A stretch of DNA of 64,000 bases, from positions 248,001 through 312,000 of the forward strand of contig JAHDVF020001519.1 in assembly GCA_022606425.2 (NCBI GenBank), written 5' to 3'. Under the pieces are notes generated by a model that did not search any database, was not told the origin of the DNA, and saw nothing but the letters and a program-made list of their open reading frames with translations. Positions 41,690-52,059 of this stretch are shown here, one piece after another. This stretch comes from Lepidostoma basale (lineage: Eukaryota > Arthropoda > Insecta > Trichoptera > Lepidostomatidae). Every line of letters starts with the position of its first letter. Position 1 is the stretch's first letter. A program made the position numbers and the translations under genes.

Positions 41690-41912
41690 TGTTGTTTTCT
41701 GACGAATAACAAACGTACATCGTGTCATGCGAGCATGTCGATTTCTGCATCTTCTAAAACCACCGATATTCAAATTTTGGTTAATTTGAGCATGCCACGT
41801 TTTTCTCTGTCTATTTCTATTTCGTGCTCCATTCACACCATCGCCGTATCCTTCCTCAAGCATTCCTGTTCATTCTTTCGAAACAGCGTGATTGTTAGTT
41901 AGTTAGTTTTTA
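41690..41912 (+). pseudogene. LINE-A with inverted 5' part (twin-priming-like)
   Basis: 41715-41865 is minus-strand LINE-A internal sequence (frame 41863-41666: YGDGVNGARNRNRQRKTWHA, NQNLNIGGFR) without its 3' end. It is followed directly by the plus-strand 3' end (TTCATTCTTTCGAAACAGCG, three TTAG units). An inverted internal part followed by the 3' part is the expected product of twin priming. Confidence 0.7.
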
Positions 41913-42044
41913 TATATCGTTAAATGGTTATGAATAGATATTAAGAATAAATTTATTGACCTCTAAAAATATTGAAACCTTTTTCCTTATTTTCTATTTT
42001 TTATGAAGGCATAAGATAGGAATTGTTAAAAAAATGTGAATTTA

Positions 42045-42178
42045 ATAATAGCTAACATGAATTAAAACTAAGGCATTATCATATGATTCCACAGTTGATA
42101 ATGCCCCTAGAAGGGCAAAACATGTCATTCCATCTAAAATATACTAGAACTCTAGAAGACAGACGTTTTCATCAGATG
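42045..42178. mobile_element. FB4 copy
   Basis: GTTGATAATGCCCCTAGAAG, then GGCAAAACATGTCATTCC and CTAGAAGACAGACGTTTTCA. GAAA is CAAA here. Confidence 0.55.
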
Positions 42179-42221
42179 GAGTTTATTTATATTTTATATG
42201 CAGTTTAACATCATAACTAAA

Positions 42222-42668
42222 TAACAAACTTACCATCATGCCCTCTTCACGGAGGGGTAGGCAGAAAGAATTTACCGCCACACCGTTCTATCCTGACATA
42301 CTTCCCTAGCTTCTCTCTACATTTATACATCTTGTCATGCACGCATGTCGATTTCTCCGACTGCTCGCGTGACCGACATTTAATATTTGATTGATTTGAT
42401 CGTGCCACATTTTCCTCGCCCTTTCTAGCTTCTTTCACGTCGTTTACATATACCTTCTTCACCATTCTGTCTTCACTCATTCTTTCCACTTGTCCAAGCC
42501 ATCTTAACGACCCTTTCATTATTTTGTTCATAACACTTTCATTTGTACCGCATTCACTTATAATATTTGCATTTGACACTCTATCATATACAGATTTACC
42601 ACACATTCGTCTAAGAGATCTCATTTTTACTGTATTTATTATACTTTTATCCTTCTTCTGCACCATTG
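42222..42668 (-). pseudogene. LINE-A copy with open frame
   Basis: The 139-aa minus frame keeps TVKMRSLRRMCGKSVYDRVS, NANIISECGTNESVMNKIMK, LRWLGQVERMSEDRMVKKVY, then shifts into another frame after VKEARK (GEENVARSNQSNIKC). The GHMER His is Gln here. Confidence 0.88.
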
Positions 42669-42837
42669 TTCAACCAACAATAAATAACTTAACGGTAATA
42701 TTTAAATTATAAATACTTTATACACTATATTTGGATTTGAATAACTTTTCGGAAGTATTGTATTATCACAACACTTGAAATAATAATAATAATAATAGTT
42801 ATGGAAATTTCACATTAAATATTAATATTTATTCTTG

Positions 42838-42990
42838 TAACTAACTAACTAACCATCACGCCGTCTTCCCGAAAGGGTTGGCAGAAAGAATGGACTGCCA
42901 CACTTGCACACCCGATGCAGCATTTTCGCCATCGCGAGAGACACGGTGTAATGGGTTGCGAACCTCATCGCCAATTTTTTTTTTATTTTT
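42838..42990 (-). mobile_element. SINE-3 (LINE-A-tailed), copy 1
   Basis: (CTAA)n, CCATCACGCCGTCTTCCCGA and AAAGAATGGACTGCCACACT are LINE-A 3' end. They join GCACACCCGATGCAGCATTT and TGGGTTGCGAACCTCATCGC, which are shared only with 52.06-52.27 and 57.15-57.30 kb. Confidence 0.75.
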
Positions 42991-43862
42991 GTATTGCTGA
43001 TAAATCACTTATTTTATATGAAAAACACCAGAATATTTTTTTTATATATATGAAATATTATTCTACGGCCGGCGGTTCAAAACTGAACCAAAAATTTTAA
43101 ACCCTTGCTGATGAGGGTTGTTCGTTTTTATTATTTACGTTCCAATACAAAATAATATCATATTTAAAATATTGCCCGCGATATTTAATGAAGAATTTCA
43201 CGTCAAAAATACCTCCGGGTGAAAAATACTTTTAGGGTGTAACAATATATTTTTCCGCTGAAATTCCTCCATTTTTTTCAGGCGTCTAAAATGAAACGAA
43301 AGACTAAATATGACAGCCACTGAAAAATACTAAATTCCGGCTCGGTAAGCTTTCAAAAATGATTCGATTACATCCTTTTGAATAAAGCGTTTGAAAGTAA
43401 ATTCAAATTGAGGAGAATATTACCATTTATAAGGTCTAATGGACCCGGCATTCATTAAGAGCTATTTTTTCATAATTTGAGATGTGACTTAATTTATTTA
43501 AAAAAAAATTAATCATCGCATAACAAAGGTATTCAACTTTTATAATACTTTTTTAATATACAGAAAGTTTTTATCTTAAATAAATCTTAAATCTAGAAAA
43601 GAAATAAACCACTCCTACGCAAATTTGAAAGTCGCATAAGTACTGCTTAATTCTTATTAAGTAAGGTCACACGTTGACCAGCTTTTTCACTTTATAGATA
43701 GAAAAAAAAACATATTTTTTTTTATTAAAAAGTAAAACTTAAACGTAATTTAGTCTAATGTTGCCATAATGAAGATAGATGTAATATCTTAGCAGGTCGG
43801 CACTGGAAGTAACCAGTAAATATAAAATATACTGTAATGAGAAAAAAAGATTTTTAGAAAGT
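42991..43862. other. Unassigned sequence
   Basis: AT-rich, no recognised repeat. Probably unique DNA, with no evidence of a gene. Confidence 0.35.
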
Positions 43863-43970
43863 ATTTAAAATAGTCCATTGTTTTGGACGATACACTATGA
43901 TCCTTAACATTTTAAACTATTAAATTAAATAACTTTGTTTTTGTATAATATAACAATTGTATTTTATTTT

Positions 43971-44014
43971 ACGCGACAGCTGTTTCATCAACCTATGTTG
44001 ACATTATCAAGTGT
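43971..44014 (-). ncRNA. Hammerhead-like motif (FB2, left arm), U3-A8 version
   Basis: Minus strand: ACAC, core TTGATAA (44004-44010), T, GTCAAC-ATAG-GTTGAT, GAAA, ACAGCTGT, C, GCGT. Compared with the right arm, positions 3 and 8 of the core are T and A instead of C and G. Confidence 0.55.
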
Positions 44015-44347
44015 TACAATGATATATCGAATGTCAAATTTTCATGATTTTTCGAATCTTTATGTGTATTTGTTCCTATGTTAAATTGAATAATTTCTTT
44101 AATATAGTTTTCAAGTTCTTGCTGAAATTGAGTTAGGTACCTAAATATCTGAATTAAAAGAACGGTTAGTTACTATTTATAGGAGAAAATATTAAAATTG
44201 GAAAATATATATAATAAATATTATACAATAACACATAGTTTTTGTAATTGTTCCTTCTAATTTATGTTTTATTATTATTATCATAGAAACAAATACACAT
44301 AAAGATTCGAAAAATCGCGAAAATTTGACATTTTATATATTATTGTA

Positions 44348-44391
44348 ACACCTGATGATGTCAACATAGGTTGATGAAACAGCTGTCGCGT
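44348..44391 (+). ncRNA. Hammerhead-like motif (FB2, right arm), canonical core
   Basis: ACAC (44348-44351), core CTGATGA (44352-44358), T, GTCAAC-ATAG-GTTGAT (44360-44375), GAAA (44376-44379), ACAGCTGT (44379-44386), C at 44387 (triplet GTC), GCGT (44388-44391). Core, GAAA and triplet are all canonical. Stem I has one A-C mismatch and is short. Confidence 0.65.
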
Positions 44392-44449
44392 AAAATCAAA
44401 TACAATTGTGATACAAAAACAAAGTCATTGAATTTAACAATTTATTTTT

Positions 44450-44988
44450 AGACTAACACCAAAGATTTTAAGCAATAATATAAGATTGTTATAAGATTAT
44501 TATTAGATTGTTAGATTGTTATTAGATTATTATTATTAGATTGTTACCAGGCGTTATCTAGCAGTACGTTAATGGCGGTAGCCTTTCACATTGCGTTATA
44601 AAGATCTTCTACTTAATGCTTAAATCTTATCTTCATAGATGGCGCTGGTCTGTAAATTGAAACTGACATGTGAATTGTGGTGTTGAATATTAACATTTAG
44701 GTATACAACTTCCAAAAATTTGTCAGACATGGTGGTCATAAGAAAAGTGGAATGGGGAATATTGTAATTACATAAAGCGTGCGCTTAACCCAACCAATGT
44801 CAGGTCATAAGTCCTGTAAACACCTTGATCACCATATTCAGTTTCTAGTTTGCATCTTCGTCTCTATCGAGATAAAATTAATCCTTGAATAATATTAGAA
44901 TTTATTGGACTATCATCAAAATGAGCAGAAATAGCTCGTTATTATGATGAAGGAATCGGGAAATCCCCTGAATCAGAAGGTTTACAAC
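44450..44988 (-). mobile_element. SINE-2 copy split by IE-1
   Basis: The tail piece (TTTAGACTAACACCAAAGAT) is at 44450-44480. The body (AATATTAGAATTTATTGGAC, AATGAGCAGAAATAGCTCGT, AGGGGATTT-like head) is at 44893-44985. In the intact copy at 50.3 kb these are contiguous. Confidence 0.7.
44535..44892 (-). mobile_element. IE-1, near full length
   Basis: TAGCAGTACGTTAATGGCGG, GATGGCGCTGGTCTG, TTGTCAGACATGGTGGTCAT, CATCTTCGTCTCTATCGAGA. About 350 bp, no open frame. Confidence 0.75.
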
Positions 44989-44992
44989 TTCA

Positions 44993-45470
44993 TATTTGAA
45001 AAAAACTCAGTATTTTACGTCTCTCATTAATTTGATATTCTGAAACGAGGTGCAATTGTTTCATAATTATTGCATAATTTAAGCTTTAATGTAAGGTACT
45101 CTACTCAGTTAGTACTAATTAAGCTATTTCGGCATATGTACATAATACCTGGCATTAAATATTTGCTATTAATTTATGAATGATTACCATCTTAAGCGAT
45201 CAATGAGGGTTTTGGGGAAAGCTAATATTAACGACGTGTAAACATAACAAATCCAAGTACTCTGGGTAATTCGTTACTAATTTGAATTTCAGTATTTGGA
45301 GCCCAAATCAACATATTTCATACAACAGAACAATAAAACATCAATGGTTACCTCTATAGTACCTACTGGCTACTTTGCAGTTTAAAAAATTGGTTTCGAC
45401 AGACTATAGTTTCAAATCATATTTGAACGAAGCTTATAAGCTTTTTATACTTAAATTGAATTTTATTTAA
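44993..45470. other. Unassigned AT-rich sequence
   Basis: Nothing recognised. Confidence 0.3.
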
Positions 45471-45472
45471 TT

Positions 45473-45800
45473 GTGCGAATGATGGTGTTATGAACAAAAT
45501 AATGAAAGGATCATTACGATGGTTTGGACATATGGAAAGAACGAATGAAGAAATAATGGTAAAATAATTATATGTTAATGATGTAAATGGAACCAGAAAT
45601 AGAGGAACACCGAGGAAAACGTGGCACGATCAAATAAATCAAATATTGAATGTCGGCCATGTGAGAAGTCAGAGAAATCGACGCGCGTGCATGACACGAT
45701 GTATGAATGTTGAGGAAGCGAGAGAAATATGTCAGGAAAGAAAAGTCCATCCTTTCTGCCTACCCCTTCGGAGAGACGGCGTGATGGTTAGTTAGTTACT
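45473..45800 (+). pseudogene. LINE-A copy
   Basis: NDGVMNKIMKGSLRWFGHME, then TRNRGTPRKTWHDQINQILN and TRCMNVEEAREICQERK. A 9-10 bp deletion shortens KVWQSILS. Two TTAG units. Confidence 0.87.
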
Positions 45801-45805
45801 TTAAT

Positions 45806-46317
45806 TCCTTTCTACTTAACTGCACGTAATTTTATGATGAACTGAAAATGTATTATAGCTTACCGCAGTTTGAGACCATTTTTACTGCAAATGAAGGCAG
45901 CTGCACAATGAAGCTTTAATTTTAATGCAGCTATGTAATTTAATAACTATTTTAAATAAATAATAAAGTCGTTTCTTCAAATGGATAGTTCTTCTAGAAA
46001 GCAGAAGGTTTAATTAGTATTCATTATTAAATATGGAGTTTTACAAAATTGTTAAAGAGACAAAAATATATCTTTATTTTTTGTAATTTTTCATAGAAAT
46101 TATATAGTTGACCCAATGATGAAGGTGTGAAACCTTCATCAAACATATGGAGTATTTTGTTTTTATTCATCAAAAATATTAAATAAAAAAATCAAAAGAA
46201 ATCTTAAAAGGACATTTAAAAACAATTATTTAACAATTAAAAATAATGAATTAAATGATCAATTTCATATTTCAACAATAATATTAAATTATTTTAAAAA
46301 CTTATAACTGAAAAAAA
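45806..46317. other. Unassigned AT-rich sequence with an FB5 scrap
   Basis: CCAATGATGAAGGTGTGAAA then CCTTCATCAAACATATGGAG at 46114-46153 is an FB5 hammerhead-like remnant with CAAAC for GAAAC. Confidence 0.4.
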
Positions 46318-46490
46318 CTAACTAATCATCACGACGTTTCCCCGGAGGGGTTGGCAGAGAGCATGTCACGATGTGTGAATGTAGAAGAAGCGCGAGAGTT
46401 ATGTCAAGATAGAACAATGAGGCTATCCATCCTCTCTGCCTTACCCTCCAGGAAACGGCGTGATGGTTAGTTAGTTAGTTAACAGAAAAC
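46318..46490. pseudogene. Two LINE-A 3' ends head to head, short
   Basis: 46318-46362: minus 3' end (CTAACTAATCATCACGACGT). 46363-46487: plus 3' end (RCVNVEEARELCQDRTM) with TTAG units. Both belong to the second subfamily, giving a 170-bp snap-back unit with tails outward. Confidence 0.8.
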
Positions 46491-46599
46491 AATATTTAAT
46501 ATAAAAAATCAACTTTATATTTCAACAGACAACAGTATGAAATAAAAAATCCAGTTTAAATTTCAAACGGTTTAACCCTAGAAGTGGCAGAAGGTGAAA

Positions 46600-46900
46600 T
46601 AAACCAGATCTCATTAGTAAGCTCCCGCCAGATTCCTTTGGTACTGTGTACTTTGTAGAGATTAATACGCCTGCGCACATCTACCCCTGGTCTCTTCATC
46701 TCCCGCCCACACGTGGATACGAGTATAAAGGTAATCTCAAAGAAGTCTGCACGAGTTTGTTCTCGTCTAATTTGAAAATTATTAAATTATTTGAAGTATG
46801 TACATTTCCGCAAATCTGTGCTTTACGTCAGTTTTTACGCTAAGCTTGCAGGGTAGTGTATTTTATAGCCAACTCGAATTGATCGTTACGTTTATTTCTA
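46600..46900. other. Unassigned GC-richer block
   Basis: CCCCTGGTCTCTTCATCTCC and ACGAGTATAAAGGTAATC (46718-46735) resemble an LTR or promoter, but no second LTR is in the window. Confidence 0.3.
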
Positions 46901-46904
46901 ATAT

Positions 46905-47550
46905 TTATAATTCTTTTTCTTCTTCTTCCTCAGCCTATTCCCGTCCACTCCTGGTCAAAGGCCTCTTGCATTCGCTTTGATGTCACTCTGTCCTATGCAG
47001 ACTGCATCCAGGTTATTCCGACGTGTCTGTTCAGATCATCCTTCCACCGTAGTTGTGGTCGCCCTGCACTTCTCTTTGCCGTCCACAATCTCCAAGTCAG
47101 CAGTCTTCTTGTCCACTTTTCATCTGAGCTTCTGGCTACGTGACCTGCCCATTGCTATTTTAGAGTCGCCACCCGGTGGATGATGTCAGTGTCCTTTGTT
47201 TTTTCTCTCGCCGTATCGTTTCTGACTCTGTCGCTTTGGCTTATTCCTAACAAGGCTCTTTCCATGGCTCTTTGGGTCACTCGTAGTTTCTCGGCACTTT
47301 GTTTGGACAATGTAACAGTTTCAAGACCACAAGTACCAACTGGCAGAACGCAGGCTTCATGGACTTTTCGTTTCAGGCTGATCGGTATTTTCAAGTTAAT
47401 CCAATTCTTCTTTTTAGCTCTGCAGTTTGGTTATCTCGGCCCAATCAAATATTGTGTCCCAGGTAGTATATTCTTGGATATTCTCAATTCTGTTGCCGTC
47501 TACGTTGATTTCAAGCCTTTCAGTGCCGATTTATAATTATAAGAATGAAA
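46905..47550 (-). pseudogene. RTE-like LINE 3' fragment, longest RTE copy
   Basis: The minus frame 47394-47155 reads KRKVHEACVLPVGTCGLETV, KLRVTQRAMERALLGISQSD, RVRND, REKTKDTDIIHRVATLK. The downstream part (47150-46920) encodes the WAGH-like, GRPQL.W and AGC.R.AQ blocks, then (GAA)n. The upstream part reaches the thumb region (KGLEINVDGNRIENIQEYTT-like near 47460-47520). Frameshifted near 47150. Confidence 0.82.
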
Positions 47551-47624
47551 ATGTACTTTTTCTAGGCGTTTTTTTTATATTTTATGTGTATGACATGTCT
47601 TAGGATAATGATTTTATAATCCAT

Positions 47625-47795
47625 TGTTTTGACGGAAACACTTTGATATTTCAACTTTAATAACTTTTAAAATTAAAAAACTTTGTTGTGAATATCAAAA
47701 TTGATTATATTTAGTCGCGGAAGCTGTTTCATTAACCTATGTTAGCATCACCAGGTCTTACAATCAACTAAAATATGCATAAGAAAAACTAAGTT
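47625..47795 (-). mobile_element. FB2-related half-element
   Basis: Minus-strand CTGGTGATGCTAACATAGG, then TTAATGAAACAGCTTCCGCG. Stem II kept; the core carries an insertion. Confidence 0.5.
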
Positions 47796-48009
47796 TATAT
47801 ACAAAAATTATCAGGAGGGGATATCTTAACTTTAACAAGTAACGTTATCACATAGTTTTTGTAGCCCTTTGGCACTATTATTTTATTACCTTAATACTAA
47901 TAAATTAAATTAATCAGTCCTTTAACAATTTTACATTTATGCAAGGAAGAAGGATGCGAATAATCCAAAACATATCTGTGAAGTGAGCGATAAAGTATTG
48001 GGAACATAT

Positions 48010-48424
48010 AATGTTTTCAAAAAGTCATTCATATGTTATTTCACATCAAAAATTTTATAGAAAATAGAAGTAGAAAAAAATAATCAAGCAAGTTTTTTTT
48101 TTCCATAAGCGTAAAATAAGTTTGTCCGTACATTTTCACGGTTGTTAAAAATACGTTTTTGGGATCTTATATATACTTGTAACTAGTCTCTGGTCTGACA
48201 TTTCAGAAATCGTTGTATTGTCAATCTTATGTCAATAAAATATATGCCTACTCCTTTTACGCTGTACCATGTCGCCAGCAGTATAAGAATGAGAAAGGAA
48301 TATCCACGTTAAGTGCTCCGTGTACAGTCGCCGCCTTGCGGCTATTAAGTGACGTCGCGTCGGCTTACGGCGACAAACTTAAGAAGTTAATTCATTGTTT
48401 CTTGAATAATGATTTAAAACTCCA
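48010..48424. other. Unassigned stretch with a CpG-rich, coding-like patch
   Basis: 48300-48385 (frame 48213-48434: LSAPCTVAALRLLSDVASAY then GDKLKK) is GC-rich with many CpG. No splice signals or homolog recognised. The frame then runs into repeat sequence at 48390. Confidence 0.3.
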
Positions 48425-49142
48425 TATTAAATAATTAATATGAATGAAAACGTCTGTTTTCTAGAATTTTTATTATATTTTATGGGAATGACATGTTTCG
48501 CCCTTCTAAGGCATTATCGAATTTGACAAAGTTTCAGCTCGTTGCTGTTTATGTACACCAGTGAATGGAACAGAAATTTAAAAAAAAGTATGTGACTTTA
48601 TACATTTTTAACAAATAATTATTTGAGTGGGTCCAGAAATATTACAAACTTTTTCTTAAAACTCGTTAAGAAATTTTATGACAATGATTACATAGTTTAG
48701 ATTAAGTCTACGCACGCACGATGGCGATTTTATTTTATATATAATAGTTTGTCACCTTAAAATATGTAAAATCATTTGTAAACAATTTCTAAGAAGATGT
48801 TTTTTCTTAGAAACACTTTATTTCGTCCTACCTCGAATAACTAATTTTTGATTTATATAATATCATTTAGTATCCCCTAACTATGTAATCATTGTCATAA
48901 TTATTTTTAACGAGTTCAAAGAAACACTTTCCTATATTTCTGGACCTACCCAAATAATTATTTGTTAAAAATGTATAAAGCCACATCAGTTTTCGTCAAT
49001 TACCATATTCTGCTCCATTTACTAGTGTATATAAACAGCAACGAGCTAAAATTTCGTCACATTTGATAATGCCTTAGAAGGACGAAACATGTCATTCCCA
49101 TAAAATGTAATAAAACTTCTAGAAAACTGACGTTTTCATTCA
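48425..49142. mobile_element. FB4 long foldback, ~330-bp arms
   Basis: The left arm 48430-48770 mirrors 48830-49137. Matching inverted blocks: GAAAACGTCTGTTTTCTAGA / TCTAGAAAACTGACGTTTTC; CAGCTCGTTGCTGTTTATG / ATAAACAGCAACGAGCT; CAAATAATTATTTGAGTGG / ACCCAAATAATTATTTG; GACAATGATTACATAGTT / AACTATGTAATCATTGTC. Contains hammerhead-like motifs at 48490-48520 (minus) and 49063-49093 (plus). Confidence 0.9.
49063..49093 (+). ncRNA. Hammerhead-like motif (FB4)
   Basis: TTGATAA core (49063-49069), T, GCCTT-AGA-AGGAC, GAAA (49084-49087), ACATGT, C at 49093. The left arm has TCGATAA with the better stem II GCCTT/AGGGC. Stem I is poor in this family. Confidence 0.4.
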
Positions 49143-49145
49143 TTA

Positions 49146-50230
49146 AGAAATTAACACTGTGGAATCCCATAACATTTTTTAAAAATAATTAAAACACCTT
49201 TTTACACATCAGCAGTGAAAAAATAGTATTTAAATTCATAAAAAGTTCGTTAAATAAGTTATTTTTAATTGTACGCCTATATTAGAAACTTCTTTGGTAA
49301 AAGGAATCCAAAAATGTTTGCGGCCACGTTGAGTATTTTTATACGTGTATCAAAAGCCATTGCTGCGGAGGGAAAATCAAACGAATTCAATTTGAAAGTC
49401 TACCGCGAGATGATTGAACGGAACGGATAGGAATAGTGGAAACCGAAGGAAATGAGAATAAAGAAAAAAATCTACGTAGGGTGAAGTGAAGTCGGTGTCA
49501 TCTGTGCTAAGGCAAAACCACGCAAGTTGTTTTCAAAATTTGAATTATTTTTCCATAATTCAATAAAACCTTGTATTTAACGTTTTTGAATTATTACCTT
49601 CTATGTTCACCATCACTTTTTGTTTTAGATTTACATTTAAATTTGAGTTATAACTTCTCATTAAATATGAATTATTAATAAAACGTACGTTTTCAGAAGT
49701 TTTACATTGTATGGAAATTATGTTTTTCGCATTTTTAAATATAAGACATTTACAATTGATACCTGAGGAAGAACGAAACGTGTCATTCTCATGAAATATA
49801 ATTAAACTTCTAGAAAACTGGCGTTTTAATTCAAATTAATTATTTCATATGGAATTTTACATCTTGTTCAAGAAACGATAAAAAGTTTTATGTTATATGG
49901 AGATGACATATTACGTCTTGCTAAGTCATTATCAATGGTATTACATGCAAAACATATCACTCCTATAAAAGTGTGGTTTGTCATTATTCGTCATTATTTT
50001 TATTTAATATAGTTTAATTCAATTAGTATATTGTCTTCATTTTATTTGTCACCCAACTTTGTTTTGAACCTTTTGTTCGAATCAAAAATTTCGGCCATTA
50101 TTATTATTATTGTTCATGTTGATTTTTTATATTCGAAGTACTCCATTTTGTTAAACCAATTCCTCTAAATGCGCAATAGGTATATATTGACCGAACAGTG
50201 CACTCTTAAATAGTTTATTTAACTTAACGT
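49146..50230. other. Unassigned sequence with two FB4 scraps
   Basis: FB4 pieces at 49655-49835 (GATACCTGAGGAAGAACGAA, ACGTGTCATTCTC) and 49850-49960. The rest (49240-49520) is mixed-composition DNA without a recognised element. Confidence 0.4.
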
Positions 50231-50235
50231 CACTA

Positions 50236-50425
50236 TAATCGGGTGGTGGTCTAGGGGATAGAACGCTTGGCTTCTGATCCAGGGGACATGGGTTCGAGCC
50301 TGGACACGACCAGATTCCTTCTTCATAATAATGAGCTATTTTCTGCTCATATTGAAGATTGTAAAATAAATTCTAATATCATTGATCGAAATCTTTGGTA
50401 TAAGTCTTTTTTTAAAAAAAGAAAT
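50236..50425 (+). mobile_element. SINE-2, plus copy
   Basis: A box TGGTCTAGGGG (50247-50257), B box GGTTCGAGCCT (50291-50301), body AATAATGAGCTATTTTCTGC, tail TTGGTATAAGTC. Mirrors 10081-10262. Confidence 0.88.
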
Positions 50426-51085
50426 TATATTTATACTTAATACCAACATAGAGACTATGCCACGCCAACGGACCCGCAACGCTGAAAACACGTTGCAGTA
50501 GAGGCAAATAATGTTCTTATATTATAATAATACCTATTTAAGATGCATTTTTGTCTTAAAAATTTAAAGCAAACCTATATTAATAAAAATATAAAAAATC
50601 TGTTCGCTCTTGTATCTATTTGTTTTAAATTTACATAGAAATAATTGCAAATGAATTATCTTTAAGATATCCGGAATAAATATCACTTGTATGATTTTGG
50701 CATTTCACTTGAGGTGATTCGAAACGAAAAGCTTTAATGGTATGTCACGCAGGGGGGAAAGTAAGATCGCTAGAGAGATATTTATGAGGCGGAGTTGGGA
50801 AGAGATACCGCGAAAAGCTTATTTGACTAAACGAAACGAATTTCTTATTCGATTAATGTTATCAGGGAAGAATCTTTTTTCCACATAGTTATATCTATTG
50901 TGAATCAGCGAACCACGATGAATCTGATTGAAAATGATACACGAAAGATGTATTATACATATACCCGCGCATAAAAAATCGTATGAGAAAATCGCGGGTA
51001 ATCAAATTAGTTTGATTCCTACATTTTTAATATGTGCTAGCGAAGATTTGTAACCTAAGGGCTGAATTACAAAACGTTACTCAAG
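50426..51085. other. Unassigned sequence
   Basis: No recognised element; 50690-51000 is less AT-rich than its surroundings. Confidence 0.3.
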
Positions 51086-51089
51086 AGAC

Positions 51090-51310
51090 ATACTAGAGAA
51101 TAATGCATATGAAAATGTCTGTTTTCTAGAATATTTATTACCTTTCTGATAAATGACATGTTTGTGTACATTATCAGATGTGACATTTGATAATGCCTTA
51201 AACAGGCAAAACATATCATTAGCATAAAATAAAATAAAACTTCTAGAAAACAGATGTTTTATTCGTATTATTTCTTTTAAATGTGGAGTTTTACATAATT
51301 GTTCAAAAAA
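51090..51310. mobile_element. FB4 foldback copy
   Basis: ATGAAAATGTCTGTTTTCTA on the left, TAGAAAACAGATGTTTTATT on the right. The core reads TTGATAA with CAAAACATATC. Confidence 0.65.
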
Positions 51311-51399
51311 CATGCTAATACTTGATCTATTGTTTTTTTTTTCGCATCTAGCTATCGTATTCTTAGTGTCCTAGACATGCAAATCATGTAACTCCTTAT

Positions 51400-51502
51400 T
51401 TACTCAACTTTTGATAATGCCTTTGACAGGCGAAACATGTCATTCACATATATTATAATAGAATTTTTATAAAACAGACGTTTTCATTCGTATTAATTAG
51501 AT
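51400..51502 (+). mobile_element. FB4 right half with the best FB4 ribozyme-like core
   Basis: TTGATAA (51412-51418), T, GCCT-loop-AGGC (51420-51432), GAAA (51433-51436), ACATGT (51436-51441), C at 51442. CAGACGTTTTCATTCGTATT ends it. Confidence 0.6.
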
Positions 51503-51553
51503 GTAACTCTCATAAAATAAATTACGACTTCATTAAAACGTATTATATAAACT

Positions 51554-51589
51554 ATTCACTTATACACGATATTTCGTGTATAAGTGAAT
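51554..51589. repeat. Perfect 16-bp hairpin
   Basis: ATTCACTTATACACGA and its complement around TATT. Not part of a recognised family; probably the centre of a snap-back junction. Confidence 0.85.
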
Positions 51590-51814
51590 TGTTTTGGTTA
51601 ATTTAATTGTTGCCGCACTTTACAATAGTCAATTGTGACACGTATTACGTTTGTACTGTTTTGCTGTTAAAATTATATAAGTTTTTTCGTTTTTATAAAG
51701 AATTTTGACAGGTGTAAAAATAAAATTTTCATTTGTTCCAATGACAATTTGAAGAATTTCTTCAATATTATTTTTAAATTCTTGCTGGTTAAGTACCAAG
51801 TTACAGATAATTTA

Positions 51815-52012
51815 AAAAACGGTGGATACGTGTAACATAAATTAAATAACCACAAAAGTCCGAATCGTCCATGTCAACATGTGCAACATCGAAAAAAACA
51901 TTATGTGTTTTTACATTATGTGCTTAATTAAAAAAAACGGTGGATTCGAGGAACATAAATTAAATAGACAATATGTGCACCATCTAAAAATAACATTTTG
52001 TGTTAAATTATT
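51815..52012. repeat. Two-copy direct duplication, period ~118 bp
   Basis: AAACGGTGGAT(A/T)CG(T/A)G, AACATAAATTAAATA, CATSTAAAA-like and ATTWTGTGT recur in order at 51815-51910 and 51935-52010. Confidence 0.6.
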
Positions 52013-52059
52013 TTTATTTTGTTATTTTATTTTATATCATTGTATTTTATATTATTTAT

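Larger units (their letters stand above)
43865..44452. mobile_element. FB2 foldback, fullest copy
   Basis: Long arms: left 43940-44130, right 44285-44430. TTATTTTACGCGACAGCTGT and ACAGCTGTCGCGTAAAATCA mirror each other, as do ATATATCGAATGTCAAATTT and AAATTTGACATTTTATATAT. Each arm has one hammerhead-like motif. Confidence 0.8.

Noticed and set aside
46571..46583. piggyBac end TTAACCCTAGAAG
   Set aside because: No inverted partner with TTAA was found within several kilobases.
50241..50312. Functional tRNA gene on the plus strand
   Set aside because: Good A and B boxes, but the sequence continues into a shared SINE body and has a second copy at 10.1-10.26 kb.
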